A stretch of DNA of 64,000 bases from Pseudorhodoplanes sinuspersici. GTDB taxonomy: Bacteria; Pseudomonadota; Alphaproteobacteria; Rhizobiales; Xanthobacteraceae. A model generated the notes under the pieces. It ran no database searches. It worked only from the letters and a program-made list of their open reading frames with translations, and was not told the origin of the DNA. Below, piece after piece: positions 16,881-26,046 of this stretch (position 1 is its first letter; the number at the start of each line of letters is the position of its first letter). The translations under genes and the position numbers were made by a program. The stretch lies in the NCBI RefSeq assembly GCF_002119765.1, contig NZ_CP021112.1, forward strand, positions 3,280,501 to 3,344,500. The letters are read 5' to 3'.

Positions 16881-18083
16881 CTACCTCCCCACCAGCCTCC
16901 CCATAAACTCCATCCCCGGATGCCCGTCGGGCACCATGCCGAACTTGATCTGCATGTCGCGGATGTTGTCGCGCAGGTCGAAGTCCATCATGCCCTGAAA
17001 GTCGTTGACCTTGTAGCCGAGGTCGGCGAGGCGGCGCTGAATGCGCATGCGATCCTCACGCGTGAGCTGGCGATCGTCCTGCGGCCAGCGGCCTGCGAAG
17101 GCCGGCGCGCCGCGAAAGCGATCGGCGAGGTGCAGCACCGCGAGCGCATACACGTCCGAGATATTGTAGGTCTTGATGACGTTGAAATTGTCGGTGACGA
17201 GGAAGGCCGGGCCGCGCGCGCCGCTCGGGAAGAACAGGATCGCTTCCTTGCCGCCATTCGCATCGCGCCGGTCCGTCAGTTTGCCGCCGTCGGCGCGGCG
17301 CACGCCAAGCGCCGCCCATTCGCGAAAGCTTGCTCTGCTCCGGCGCATATCGAAATTCTCCGGCAGCGTCACCTCGTAGCCCCAGGGCAGGCCGGGCTTC
17401 CAGCCATGTTCGCGCAAGTAATTGGCGATCGAGGCGAGCACATCGGGCACGCTGGTCCATAAGTCGCGCTTGCCGTCGCCGGTGAAATCCACCGCCCAGC
17501 GCATGAAGCTCGAGGGAATGAATTGCGGCTGCCCCATCGCGCCGGCCCATGAGCCGATCATGCGGTCGGGCGGAATGTGTCCCTGCTGCAGCACGAGCAG
17601 GGCGGTGAGCAATTCGTTTTTCGCGAAGTCGCCCTTGTAGCCGAGGAAGGCGAGCGTTGCGAGCGAGCGGATCACGCCCTTGCCGCCGGTGTTGGCGCCA
17701 AAGCCCGTTTCGATGCCCCAGATCGCCACGAGTATTTCGCCGGGAACCCCAAACGTGTGTTCGATGGAATCGATGAGGCCGCGCCATTCGCCCAGGCGCC
17801 GGATGCCGCCATTGATACGCGCCGGCGACACCATGCCGTTCAGATAATCGCCGACCGCGCGGCCATATTCCGGCTGGCGGCGCGACAGCGCGGCGACTTC
17901 GGCATCGTATTGCACATCGCCGAGCGCGCGGTCGAAGGTCGCGCGCGTGATGCCGCGCTGCTGCGCTTCGGGCCAGAGGGACTGGATGAAGGCGTTGAAG
18001 GAGCGGGCTTCAGCTGCGGGGGCTTGGGCGAAGAGAGGCGTGATTGAAATCAGCTGTGTCGCGATGATGGACATTGCGACCAT
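16881..18083 (-). CDS. Lytic murein transglycosylase, MltB/SLT_2 type with peptidoglycan-binding domain
   Basis: 400 residues from ATG 18083, which gives a signal peptide (SIIATQLISITPLFAQA). Catalytic Glu125 lies in AIWGIETGFGANTG, the classical MltB motif. GAMGQPQFIPSSF and LREHGWKPGLPWG are further family blocks. The C-terminal domain (about 335-395) is a PG_binding_1 module (DRMRIQRRLADLGY). It cleaves glycan strands in the periplasm, forming 1,6-anhydromuramoyl ends. There is no lipobox Cys, so it is a soluble periplasmic form. It is downstream of the Liv operon but separated by a repeat. Confidence 0.9.
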   Translation of the reverse strand: MVAMSIIATQLISITPLFAQAPAAEARSFNAFIQSLWPEAQQRGITRATFDRALGDVQYDAEVAALSRRQPEYGRAVGDYLNGMVSPARINGGIRRLGEWRGLIDSIEHTFGVPGEILVAIWGIETGFGANTGGKGVIRSLATLAFLGYKGDFAKNELLTALLVLQQGHIPPDRMIGSWAGAMGQPQFIPSSFMRWAVDFTGDGKRDLWTSVPDVLASIANYLREHGWKPGLPWGYEVTLPENFDMRRSRASFREWAALGVRRADGGKLTDRRDANGGKEAILFFPSGARGPAFLVTDNFNVIKTYNISDVYALAVLHLADRFRGAPAFAGRWPQDDRQLTREDRMRIQRRLADLGYKVNDFQGMMDFDLRDNIRDMQIKFGMVPDGHPGMEFMGRLVGR

Positions 18084-18102
18084 CAATGTACGAAGCGCTT
18101 TT

Positions 18103-18280
18103 CTTATCCCTCCCACGCGTAGCGGGGGAGGGTGGCCGCAGGCGCGAAGCGAGTGCGGTCGGGTGGTGGGAGTTTGTGTGCTGAATAGACCCCACCCCGG
18201 TGCCACGCAGCCAAGTTTACGCTGGCTGCGTAAACTTGCCAGCGACGGCACCGACCCTCCCCTTTCAGGGGAGGGATAAG
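18103..18280. repeat. CT-rich inverted repeat family (copy 2)
   Basis: Outer arms of the CCCTCCC/GGGAGGG type at 18108-18131 and 18255-18277 around GGGTGGTGGGAG and CCCCACCCCGG inner arms. An inserted perfect palindromic piece AAGTTTACG-CTGG-CTGCGTAAACTT sits at about 18210-18240. It separates the transglycosylase gene from the upstream Liv operon. Confidence 0.7.
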
Positions 18281-18309
18281 AAGCGTGTGCCGCGGAGCGA
18301 CGGGCAGCC

Positions 18310-19077
18310 TCAATGCTGCTTGCTTGTCCCGAGATACGCGGCAATGACACGCTCATCCTTCAGCACCACATCCGCCGGTCCGCTCGCCAGCGTGCGCCCG
18401 TAATCGAGCACGTGGATCCGGTCGGCGAGGTCCGCGACCATCTGCATATCATGCTCGATCCAGATCATGCCAATACCGAGCTGGTGCTTGATGCGCAGGA
18501 TGAAACGGGCGAGGTCCTCGCGCTCCTCGCGGTTGAGGCCGGCCGAGGGCTCGTCGAGCAGGAGGAGCGCGGGCTCGAGCGCCAGCGCCCGCGCAAAGCC
18601 GATGATCTTCTGGGTGCCGAAGGGCAGGCCGCCAACCGGCGTGTGGCGGTAGCGCTCCAGCTCGACGAATTCGATGATCTTCTCCACCGCTTCGCGCTGG
18701 CGGATTTCCTCACGCCGCACGCCCGGCAGAAACAGCATCTCGGCCAGCGGATTGCCCTTGATGCGCGGATGGCGGCCGGTGAGCAGATTGTCGATCACGC
18801 TCATCTGCGGGAAGAGTTCGCCGTGCTGGAAGGTGCGGGCGATGCCGAGGGCGGCGATGTCATGCGGCTTGCGCCCGGCGATGTCCTCGCCGCGAAAGCG
18901 GATGGCGCCGCCGCCGGGATAGATGCCGCTGATGCAGTTGAACACGCTCGTCTTGCCGGCGCCATTGGGCCCAATGAGCGCAAGAAGTTCGCCGCGCTCG
19001 ACCTTCAGCGAGACGCCATCCAGGACCACGAGACCGCCGAAGCGCAAGGTCAGCTTGTCGATTTCGAGTTCAGCCAT
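18310..19077 (-). CDS. Branched-chain amino acid-type ABC transporter ATPase (LivG-like)
   Basis: 255 residues. Walker A GPNGAGKT, Q-loop FQHGELF, Walker B LLLLDEPSAGL and H-loop IEHDM are present. The signature position reads GGLPFGTQK instead of the usual LSxGxxR, a marked deviation. The GIARTFQ block and the position beside a LivF-type ATPase identify it as the LivG half. Its start overlaps the LivF stop by 8 bases. It couples ATP hydrolysis to import through the permeases encoded upstream. Confidence 0.88.
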   Translation of the reverse strand: MAELEIDKLTLRFGGLVVLDGVSLKVERGELLALIGPNGAGKTSVFNCISGIYPGGGAIRFRGEDIAGRKPHDIAALGIARTFQHGELFPQMSVIDNLLTGRHPRIKGNPLAEMLFLPGVRREEIRQREAVEKIIEFVELERYRHTPVGGLPFGTQKIIGFARALALEPALLLLDEPSAGLNREEREDLARFILRIKHQLGIGMIWIEHDMQMVADLADRIHVLDYGRTLASGPADVVLKDERVIAAYLGTSKQH

Positions 19078-19876
19078 ACCATCTCCGGCTGCGGCGATAT
19101 TGCTTCACGTTGCGATAATTCCGGCGCTCGGCGCCGCCGGATTGTCCGAGATAGAATTCCTGGATGTCGCCATGCTCTTTCAGCTTGGCGCTCGCGCCAT
19201 CCAGCACGACGCGGCCATTCTCCAGCACATAGCCATAGTCAGCGATCTCCAGCGCCACCGCCGCGCTCTGCTCGACGATGACGATGGTGATGCCGAGGTC
19301 GCCCCGGATCTGCACGAGGCGCTGCATCAGGTCTTCGACGATCACCGGCGCCAGGCCGAGCGAGAGTTCGTCGACCAGCAGCAGTTGCGGCTTGCACATC
19401 AACGCGCTGGCCAGCGCCAGCATCTGCCGCTCGCCGCCGGAGAGAAGGCCGCCGATGCGCGCGCGCAGATCGCCAAGGCGCGGGAAGAAGGAATAGACCT
19501 GCTCCTCGCGCGCTTTGCGATCGGCCTTGCTCATCGCCGGCGCGAACGGCGCCGAGAGATTGTCGGCGACGGTGAGATTGGGAAACACCTTCTCGCGTTC
19601 AGGCACCAGCACGATGCCGAGCCGCGTGACTTCGTTCGGCGGCCGGTTCTCGATGTGCTGGCCCTTGAAGACGATGTGGCCTTCGGTGACGCGCGCATTG
19701 TCGATGCCAAGAAAGCCGGACAGCGCGCGCAGCGTGGTCGATTTGCCGGCGCCGTTGGTGCCGAGGATGGCGACGATCTGGCCGCTCTCGATGGTCAGCG
19801 AGATGCCCTGAATGGCGGTGATGGCGTGGTGATACACCACTTCCAGCTTTTCGGCGGTGAGCAAGGTCTCGCTCAT
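19070..19876 (-). CDS. Branched-chain amino acid-type ABC transporter ATPase (LivF-like)
   Basis: 268 residues from ATG 19876, overlapping the permease stop by 4 bases. Walker A GTNGAGKST, signature LSGGERQM, a Walker B with Leu after the catalytic Glu (LLLVDELSLGLAP) and the LivF-typical VPEREKVFPNLTV. The C terminus extends past the usual end (YLGQ) with a basic tail of about 25 residues, RRNYRNVKQYRRSRRWYG. Fourth cistron of the operon. Confidence 0.9.
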   Translation of the reverse strand: MSETLLTAEKLEVVYHHAITAIQGISLTIESGQIVAILGTNGAGKSTTLRALSGFLGIDNARVTEGHIVFKGQHIENRPPNEVTRLGIVLVPEREKVFPNLTVADNLSAPFAPAMSKADRKAREEQVYSFFPRLGDLRARIGGLLSGGERQMLALASALMCKPQLLLVDELSLGLAPVIVEDLMQRLVQIRGDLGITIVIVEQSAAVALEIADYGYVLENGRVVLDGASAKLKEHGDIQEFYLGQSGGAERRNYRNVKQYRRSRRWYG

Positions 19877-20952
19877 TTGCGCGCTCCCGCCATCGGCCGG
19901 TGCTTGAACGGCCATAACAGGAAATAGCTCTGGATGCGGTGCCAGATGCCGACCAGGCCGAGCGGCTCGTAGACGAGGAACAGGATCATCACGAAGCCGA
20001 AGGCGGCGTAGTTCACCGCGAAGAGCTGGCCGGCATAAGCCTGCGCGTTCGGCAAGGCCAGGATGATCGCCTCGATCGCATAAGGAAAGATGGTGACGAA
20101 GATCGCGCCGAGAATGGCGCCGAGCAGCGAGCCCATGCCGCCGATGATCACCATCGCCACATATTGGATGGTGAGGAACAGCGAGAAGGCCTCGACCGAC
20201 ACGAAGCTGCGGTAATAGGCGAACAACGCGCCGGCGACTGCGGCGATGGCCGAGGAGATGACGAAGGCAAGGAGTTTGTAGGCGGCGACATTGATGCCGA
20301 GCGCTTCGGCCACCGTTTCGTGCGCCTTGATGGCGCGAAAGGCGCGGCCGGTGCGGGTGCGCAGGAGATTGATGCAGAGAAGGAGCGTCAGCGCCGCGAA
20401 GGCGAGCAGGATATAGTACCAGACCTTGCCGCCATAGAGCGTGTAGCCGAACACTTCCGGCGCATCGATGGAAATGCCGGTGGAATAGCCGCGCTTGGTT
20501 TCGTATTCGCCGCCGAGATAGACGACGACGAAATGCAAGGCGAGGGTCGAGACAGCGAGATAAAGCCCGCGCAGCCGCAGCGACGGCAGGCCGAAGATGA
20601 CGCCGAGCAATGCGCCGACGATTGCGGCGGCGGGCAGCGTCAGCCAGATCGGCGTGTTGAATTCCTTGAACAGGATGCCGGCGGTGAAGGCGCCGGCGCA
20701 GAGCAGGCCCGCATGGCCGAGCGAGATCAAGCCCGCATAGCCTGTGAGCAGCATCAGCGATAGCGCGCCGATGGAGGCCAAAAAAACTTGCGTCACGAGA
20801 TCGAGATAGAAATTCGAGGCGATGAACGGAAAGCCGATCAGCGCGATGATGAACACCACGGCGCTGATGCGCTGCAGCCTGGTCTGGGTGAGGGCGATAT
20901 CCTGCCCGTAGCTGGTGCGGAAATAACCCGAGGCGTAAGGCTGGCTAGACAC
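19873..20952 (-). CDS. Branched-chain amino acid-type ABC permease (LivM-like)
   Basis: 359 residues from GTG 20952, which overlaps the LivH stop in the sequence GTGTCTAG. It has eight to ten membrane helices. The conserved cytoplasmic loop RTRTGRAFRAIKAHETVAEALGI is the LivM-type ATPase-coupling EAA region. Translational overlaps on both sides show one tight operon. It forms the translocation pore with the LivH-like subunit. Confidence 0.88.
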   Translation of the reverse strand: MSSQPYASGYFRTSYGQDIALTQTRLQRISAVVFIIALIGFPFIASNFYLDLVTQVFLASIGALSLMLLTGYAGLISLGHAGLLCAGAFTAGILFKEFNTPIWLTLPAAAIVGALLGVIFGLPSLRLRGLYLAVSTLALHFVVVYLGGEYETKRGYSTGISIDAPEVFGYTLYGGKVWYYILLAFAALTLLLCINLLRTRTGRAFRAIKAHETVAEALGINVAAYKLLAFVISSAIAAVAGALFAYYRSFVSVEAFSLFLTIQYVAMVIIGGMGSLLGAILGAIFVTIFPYAIEAIILALPNAQAYAGQLFAVNYAAFGFVMILFLVYEPLGLVGIWHRIQSYFLLWPFKHRPMAGARK

Positions 20953-21817
20953 GGTCGAGCTCCTCGCGCGTGCCGAACAGGCCCCAGGGGCGAACGGCCA
21001 GCATCGCAATCAACACGATGAAGGGAATGACGTCGGAGAGGAGCGGATCGATATACTGGATCGACAGCACCTCGCAGGCGCCGATGATCAGCGCGCCGAC
21101 GATCGCGCCGACAAGCGAGTCGAGCCCGCCGACGAGCGCGGCCGGAAAGGCTTTCAAGCCGATGATCGCCATCGACGAGGTGAGACCGGAATCGAGCGAG
21201 ATCAGCATGCCGGCGAGCGCGCCGGTGAGTGTCGAAAGGCCCCAGGCCAGCGCGTAGATCGCATTCAGGTTGATGCCGCGCTGCGCGGCGAGCAGCGGAT
21301 TTTGTCCGGCCGCGCGCATGCGCACGCCCCAGGCCCCGAAGCGCAGGAACGTGAACAATGCCGCATAGACGAAAGCGGTGGTGCCGACGAGGATCGCCGC
21401 GAACAGCGAAATGCGCGCGCCGCCGGGCAGCGCCAGTGCCGGATTGGAAAAGCCGAGCGCCTGTCCCGGATATTGCTGCTGCGCCGACCAGATCAGCACC
21501 ATCAGTCCGCGCAGGAGAATGCCGAGCGCGACCGTGGTGAGCACGGCGGCGAGCACCATCTCGCCGGTCATCTTGCGCATCAGGAAGACATAGACCATCA
21601 CGCCGACGACAAGGCTCAACACGATGGCGGCGACGATCGCGGTGAACGGCGAACTTGAAAACATCCAGGCGGTGGTCAGCAACAGATAGGAGCCGACCAT
21701 CATTAACTCGCCATGCGCGAGATTGAGCACGCGGCTGACGCGATAGACCAGCACATAGCCGCAGGCGATCAGCGCGTAGATCGAGGACAGGACGATGATG
21801 TTGACGGTGAGTTGCAA
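20945..21817 (-). CDS. Branched-chain amino acid-type ABC permease (LivH-like)
   Basis: 290 residues with a typical LivH start (SSIYALIACGYVLVYRVSRV) and the LNLAHGELMM motif. About eight membrane helices. The coupling loop contains GVRMRAAGQNPLLAAQRGIN. Length is normal for LivH. A palindromic repeat lies between it and the substrate-binding protein gene upstream. Confidence 0.9.
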   Translation of the reverse strand: MQLTVNIIVLSSIYALIACGYVLVYRVSRVLNLAHGELMMVGSYLLLTTAWMFSSSPFTAIVAAIVLSLVVGVMVYVFLMRKMTGEMVLAAVLTTVALGILLRGLMVLIWSAQQQYPGQALGFSNPALALPGGARISLFAAILVGTTAFVYAALFTFLRFGAWGVRMRAAGQNPLLAAQRGINLNAIYALAWGLSTLTGALAGMLISLDSGLTSSMAIIGLKAFPAALVGGLDSLVGAIVGALIIGACEVLSIQYIDPLLSDVIPFIVLIAMLAVRPWGLFGTREELDRV

Positions 21818-21848
21818 AGGCTATTGGACTTTCTTCATTCAGTGATTT

Positions 21849-21937
21849 CCGTTCGTCCCCGCGAAAGCGGGGACCCAGAGTCACGGCGTAAAGTCTTCGT
21901 TTGTCCCTGGGTCCCCGCTTTCGCGGGGACGAACGGT
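21849..21937. repeat. Intergenic palindromic repeat, GC family (copy 2, full length)
   Basis: Two copies of the unit facing each other: CGTCCCCGC-GAAA-GCGGGGACC at the left and the complementary GGGTCCCCGC-TTTC-GCGGGGACG at the right, separated by about 30 bases. Each unit is itself a hairpin, and together they form a long stem. It lies inside an operon between the livK-like and livH-like genes, so it may modulate relative expression. Confidence 0.8.
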
Positions 21938-21964
21938 GTGTGGTGTCGGCGTTGCCAAAAAACG

Positions 21965-23128
21965 CTATTTCACGTCGTAGCTGTACCAATCCTTCGCGAT
22001 GGCGATCCTGGATGCCGCGGGGTCCCACTTGTAGACGCGATAGAATTGCTTGGTGCGGAAGTGGTTGTCCTTGGTCCACTCGATCGGACCGCCGCGCAAG
22101 CCTTTCAGATCGACCTTCAGGTTGGACATCGACTGGAGCAGCGATTCCGTCGTCGCCTTTGCGCCGGCGCCCTTCAGCGCCGCTTCGATCACCATGCCGG
22201 CGATCCAGCCCTCAACCATCTGCTCGGGTGGATATTTGCTGCCGGCTTTTTTCGCGGCTTCGGCGATGACCTTCTGCTCCGGCAAGGCGTCATCGAACAA
22301 TGCATTGGCGCCGATGACGAACAGCTTCGGGTCCTTGATGCGTTTGAGCTCACCCTCGGCCTCGAGATGCGCCCAGGTGATGTAATCGCCCTGCCAGCCG
22401 AGGCGGCGCAAAGCTTCGAAGGTGCGCACCTGCGTCACCCACGGCGCCCAGGAGAATACCCAGTTGGCGCCGGCATCCTTCAGTTTGGTGGCGAACGGCG
22501 TGTAATCCGGCGTCGGCGGCGGAATGACTTCGATGCCGAGCGCAGTCATGCCCATTTCCGGCGCAAGCTTGGCAGCGACTTCCATCTCGCCGCGCGACAG
22601 CGGAATGGCCATGGCCGAGAAGCCGATCTTCACCGGCGCTCCCTTGGCCTGATCCTTGACGAACGTCAGCGCCGCGCGGCTGTCATAGCTCGAGGCATAG
22701 GCCGTGGTGCAGAATTGCAGCGGATTGGCCGGTGGATAAACGTCTTTCGGGCAGACGCCGCTCGCAAACAACAGCGGTGTCTTCGAGTTGCGCGATTCCG
22801 CAACAACCGGCGCATAGGTGGAGGAGAGGCTGGCATTGACCAGAAGGATCGCATTGTCCTGCGAGACCAGCTTCTTGGCATTGGCTACGGCTTTCGACGG
22901 CTCAGCGGAATCGTCCTGGATCACCAGCTTGATCTGCTTGCCGTTGACGCCGCCGCGCGCATTGACGCCATCGAGATAGATGCGCAGCGCGTCCATCGCC
23001 GGCGCATAGGTCGAGGCCGGCGGTCCGGTGAGCGCTGCCGTCACACCAATGACGTAAGCATCCTGCGCCGATGCAGAACCGGCCAGGCCGACAATGCTGG
23101 CCGCAGCCAGCGCGATCTTCAGTCGCAT
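21965..23128 (-). CDS. ABC transporter substrate-binding protein (LivK-like)
   Basis: 387 residues from ATG 23128, with GGGAGG eight bases upstream. Signal peptide MRLKIALAAASIVGLAGSASA, then mature QDAYVIGVTAALTGPPAS, a peripla_BP_6 (Leu/Ile/Val-binding) fold. It captures ligand in the periplasm for the LivHMGF proteins encoded downstream. Because an acyl-CoA ligase gene precedes it, the ligand is more likely an aromatic or aliphatic carboxylate than an amino acid (inference). Confidence 0.9.
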   Translation of the reverse strand: MRLKIALAAASIVGLAGSASAQDAYVIGVTAALTGPPASTYAPAMDALRIYLDGVNARGGVNGKQIKLVIQDDSAEPSKAVANAKKLVSQDNAILLVNASLSSTYAPVVAESRNSKTPLLFASGVCPKDVYPPANPLQFCTTAYASSYDSRAALTFVKDQAKGAPVKIGFSAMAIPLSRGEMEVAAKLAPEMGMTALGIEVIPPPTPDYTPFATKLKDAGANWVFSWAPWVTQVRTFEALRRLGWQGDYITWAHLEAEGELKRIKDPKLFVIGANALFDDALPEQKVIAEAAKKAGSKYPPEQMVEGWIAGMVIEAALKGAGAKATTESLLQSMSNLKVDLKGLRGGPIEWTKDNHFRTKQFYRVYKWDPAASRIAIAKDWYSYDVK

Positions 23129-23200
23129 CAATAATCCTCCCTTGATTGCTGTTGTCGCAATTCATTCAGTTTCTTATTCGCAGACTTTTATTCGCAGACG

Positions 23201-25102
23201 TCACACCCGCAGCGTATCTCCGACCTCCGCCGCGAGCACACGACTCTCGCTTTCATCATACATGTCTTCGACCAGCGCCTTGAAGCGGTCGTACATCAGG
23301 TTACGCTTCACCTTGCGGGTCGGCGTGACAGGCTCGCCATCCTGCTCAGGATCGAGTTCTTTCGGCAGGATGCGGAAAGTCTTGATCTGTTCGACGCGCG
23401 CGAATTCGGTGTTGGCCTTGTCGATCTCGGCCTTGATGAGATTGGTGACGGCGGCGTTCTGCACGAGGCTGGTGAAGCCGGTATAGTTCACGTTGTTGGC
23501 GCGAGCCCAGTCGGCGACCGAATCGAAATCGATCTCGATCAGCGCGGTGAGATATTTGCGCCCCTGTCCGAACACGATCGCTTCGCCGATATAGGGGCTG
23601 GCGCGCAAAGTGTTCTCGATCGAAGACGGCGAGATGGTCTTGCCCCCGGCGGTGACGATGAAGTCGCGGGCGCGGTCGATCAGGCGGAGATTGCCGTCCT
23701 TCCATTCGCCGACATCGCCGGTATGCAGCCAGTCATCGCTATCGACGATCTCGCGGGTGGCGTCCGGCTTTTGCCAATAGCCTTCGAACTGATCCGGTCC
23801 CTTGACGAGAATCTGTCCGTCTTTGTCGAGCCGCACCTGCCATCCCTTGACCACGGTGCCGACATTGCCGGGCCGCGCGAAGCTTTGCGCCTGACCGCTG
23901 ATGAAGGAGCCGCCGGTTTCGGTCTGGCCATAGGCTTCGACCAGATTGACGCCCCAGATCTGCCAGAGCGCCGCGGTCTCCTGCGGCAGCGGTGCCGCGC
24001 CGGAAATGGCCAGCTCCAGCTTGTCGAGGCCGAGCTTGTTGAGCACGCGGCCGAACGCGATCGTGCGCGCCACGCCATTCATGAGATCGGTGGCAGCGCC
24101 GGTCTTGCCGGCCCAGCGGCGGCGGGCCGACGCACGGCCGATCTTCATCGCGGTGCTGTAGACGGCGCGCTTGACCGGCGATGTGGTGCTGAGGCCGACG
24201 AGAATCTGCGAGGCAAATTTCTGCATGTAGCGTGGCACGGTGAAGAGTGCGGTCGGCGCCACTTCGAACATCGTCTGCATCAGGTCGTCGACGTCTTCGC
24301 CGAAATGCGGGACGAGGCGCGAGACCAGCGGCAAGGTGGTCGCGACATCGCGGCCGAAGATGTGGCACATCGGCAGGAACACGACCGTGCGGTGATCCTT
24401 CTCCAGTAATGTCGGATAGTGATCGACAATGGCATAGACACCCGCGAGGTGCTTGCCGTGCGAGACGAGCGCGCCTTTCGGATTGCCGGTGGTGCCGGAG
24501 GTGTAGACGATGAAAGCCGGGTCGCTGCCTTTCAGCGATGCCGTCATTGTTTCCAGCGCCGCGATACAGGCCTGATCGTCCTGCTTCACGCCGGCAAGAA
24601 TGTCCGACAGCGATTTCAGCTTCGGATTGCTGTAATCGAACATTGCCGAATCGTCGATGACGACGATCCATTTCAGCGCCGGCAGCTTGTCGGCGACCTG
24701 CAGGATCTTGTCGACATATTCCTGATCCTCGGCAATGAAGATCGAGGCGCCACCGTCGCTCATCTGGTATTCGACTTCCGACACCGAGGCGGTCGGATAG
24801 ATGCCATAGACGATGGCGCCGGCCGCCTGCGCGGCCATGTCGCAGATCATCCACTCTTCACAAGCGTCGCCCATGATCGCGACGCGATCACCCTTTACGA
24901 CACCGAGCAATTGCAAGGCGAGGGCGTGACGGCCGACCGTTGCGGCATAATCGCGCCAGTTGCGTTCGCGATAGAGGCCAAGTTTCTTGGCGCGATAGGC
25001 CACAGCCTCCGGCTTTTGCCGCGCATGCTCGGCGATCAGCCCCGGCGCGGTCTTGCCGCGCAGGTTCGCAAAGATCGCAGGTTGCGCTGCAGTCTCTCTC
25101 AT
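23201..25102 (-). CDS. Long-chain acyl-CoA synthetase-like AMP-dependent ligase
   Basis: 633 residues. The P-loop VYTSGTTGNPKG (199-210) and A5 motif VEAYGQTETGG are followed by the A8 region LHTGDVGEWKDG and a C-terminal A10 Lys in TRKVKRNLM. The size and RDFIVTAGGKTISP match the FAA1/long-chain class, which activates carboxylates with ATP and CoA via an acyl-adenylate. First gene of the operon with a Liv-type importer, as seen for systems that take up and activate fatty or aromatic acids; the true substrate is unknown. Confidence 0.88.
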   Translation of the reverse strand: MRETAAQPAIFANLRGKTAPGLIAEHARQKPEAVAYRAKKLGLYRERNWRDYAATVGRHALALQLLGVVKGDRVAIMGDACEEWMICDMAAQAAGAIVYGIYPTASVSEVEYQMSDGGASIFIAEDQEYVDKILQVADKLPALKWIVVIDDSAMFDYSNPKLKSLSDILAGVKQDDQACIAALETMTASLKGSDPAFIVYTSGTTGNPKGALVSHGKHLAGVYAIVDHYPTLLEKDHRTVVFLPMCHIFGRDVATTLPLVSRLVPHFGEDVDDLMQTMFEVAPTALFTVPRYMQKFASQILVGLSTTSPVKRAVYSTAMKIGRASARRRWAGKTGAATDLMNGVARTIAFGRVLNKLGLDKLELAISGAAPLPQETAALWQIWGVNLVEAYGQTETGGSFISGQAQSFARPGNVGTVVKGWQVRLDKDGQILVKGPDQFEGYWQKPDATREIVDSDDWLHTGDVGEWKDGNLRLIDRARDFIVTAGGKTISPSSIENTLRASPYIGEAIVFGQGRKYLTALIEIDFDSVADWARANNVNYTGFTSLVQNAAVTNLIKAEIDKANTEFARVEQIKTFRILPKELDPEQDGEPVTPTRKVKRNLMYDRFKALVEDMYDESESRVLAAEVGDTLRV

Positions 25103-25233
25103 GGCGCCTTATGCCATCACTGAAAGACGCAATTCGCCGGCTGTATCTGTCATATCGCAGCATCCTCCCGAATGAGCGGGGCAGTTTGCGAAGCATCCCG
25201 CCGCAGGCCGGTTGTCCGGCTCGTTGTGCGTTC

Positions 25234-25263
25234 ATTTCAACGCCGGAAATTCTATAGGTCAAT
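25234..25263 (-). promoter_or_regulatory. Candidate promoter and TetR operator for the acyl-CoA ligase/Liv operon
   Basis: On the minus strand TTGACC (25262-25257), 17 bases, then TGAAAT (25239-25234) makes a plausible sigma70-type promoter 130 bases before the ligase start. TTCTATAGGTC at 25250-25260 overlaps the -35 box and is repeated exactly beside the tetR start (26013-26023, opposite strand). This suggests a shared operator of the upstream TetR protein. Confidence 0.5.
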
Positions 25264-25272
25264 CAAATTTTT

Positions 25273-26007
25273 TTAGCGGCTCTGGCGCGTTTGCCGCGGC
25301 TTTGTGCCCGGCCCACCCATAGGTTGCGCGATCCCGCCGAGAATGAAGCGGATGAATTCGCCGCCGATGCGCTCGATCGACACCTGTTCGCGCTCGTACC
25401 AGGCGGCGCAGCCGTTCACCACGGAGAGAATGGACAATGTTGTCAGGCGCGTATCCATGTCGCTGCGGAATTCGCCGCTGCGCTGCCCGTCCCTGAGGAC
25501 GCCTTCGAAAATCGCCTCGACGCCGCGCGAACCCTTGCCCACCTTGCGGCGGCTATGGGCAGGCAGGAATTGCCGCTGGGTGAGGAACACCTTGACGAAA
25601 TTTCGGCGATCCAGAAGCGGCGAAATATGCGCGCGGATCAGGCCTGACAGCCTTTCGGTGGCCGTGCCGGGACCGCCGGCGATGGCCTTGGCGGTTTCGA
25701 AAAAGCCTTCGACGCCGCGCATGCAGACGAGTTCCAGCGCCACTTCCTTGGACGGGAAATAATAATACAGGCTGGCCTGGCGGATATTCAGGACGTCGGC
25801 GATGTCCTGTGTGGTGGCGCCATGATAGCCGCGCTCGGCAAAAATCTGCGCCGCCGCCTCGATGATCTCGGCGGAGCGCCGGTGCGTGCTGCGTTTCTTC
25901 GCCTCATTGCCGGGAGCGGGCGGCAGCGGCCGGGCCGGCGGCGTGAGCCGTGACGGGCTCCGGCGCACCGGGCTTGCATCCTGGGAGGCAGTCGATCTAG
26001 ATTTCAT
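25273..26007 (-). CDS. TetR family transcriptional regulator
   Basis: 244 residues. A basic, proline-rich N-terminal arm (1-40) precedes the TetR_N helix-turn-helix: AAQIFAERGYHGATTQDIAD, then NIRQASLYYYFPSKEVAL. The C-terminal domain is helical and should bind an acyl or aromatic-CoA ligand. Placed upstream of an acyl-CoA ligase gene on the same strand, it resembles FadR/PaaR-type repressors that sense the CoA thioester. A candidate operator abuts its start codon, implying autoregulation. Confidence 0.88.
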   Translation of the reverse strand: MKSRSTASQDASPVRRSPSRLTPPARPLPPAPGNEAKKRSTHRRSAEIIEAAAQIFAERGYHGATTQDIADVLNIRQASLYYYFPSKEVALELVCMRGVEGFFETAKAIAGGPGTATERLSGLIRAHISPLLDRRNFVKVFLTQRQFLPAHSRRKVGKGSRGVEAIFEGVLRDGQRSGEFRSDMDTRLTTLSILSVVNGCAAWYEREQVSIERIGGEFIRFILGGIAQPMGGPGTKPRQTRQSR

Positions 26008-26023
26008 CTATAGACCTATAGAA
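26008..26023. promoter_or_regulatory. Candidate TetR operator with CTATAG direct/inverted repeats
   Basis: CTATAGACCTATAG at 26008-26021 contains two CTATAG palindromes, immediately next to the tetR start codon at 26007 and 26 bases before the MetE-like gene on the other strand. The minus strand reads TTCTATAGGTC, the same 11-mer as in front of the ligase operon. Confidence 0.5.
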
Positions 26024-26046
26024 AACAACTTCGGGAGAACGCCAAG

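Noticed and set aside
16845..17462. Plus-strand frames inside the transglycosylase gene
   Set aside because: Antisense shadows; the minus strand carries the complete MltB motif set.
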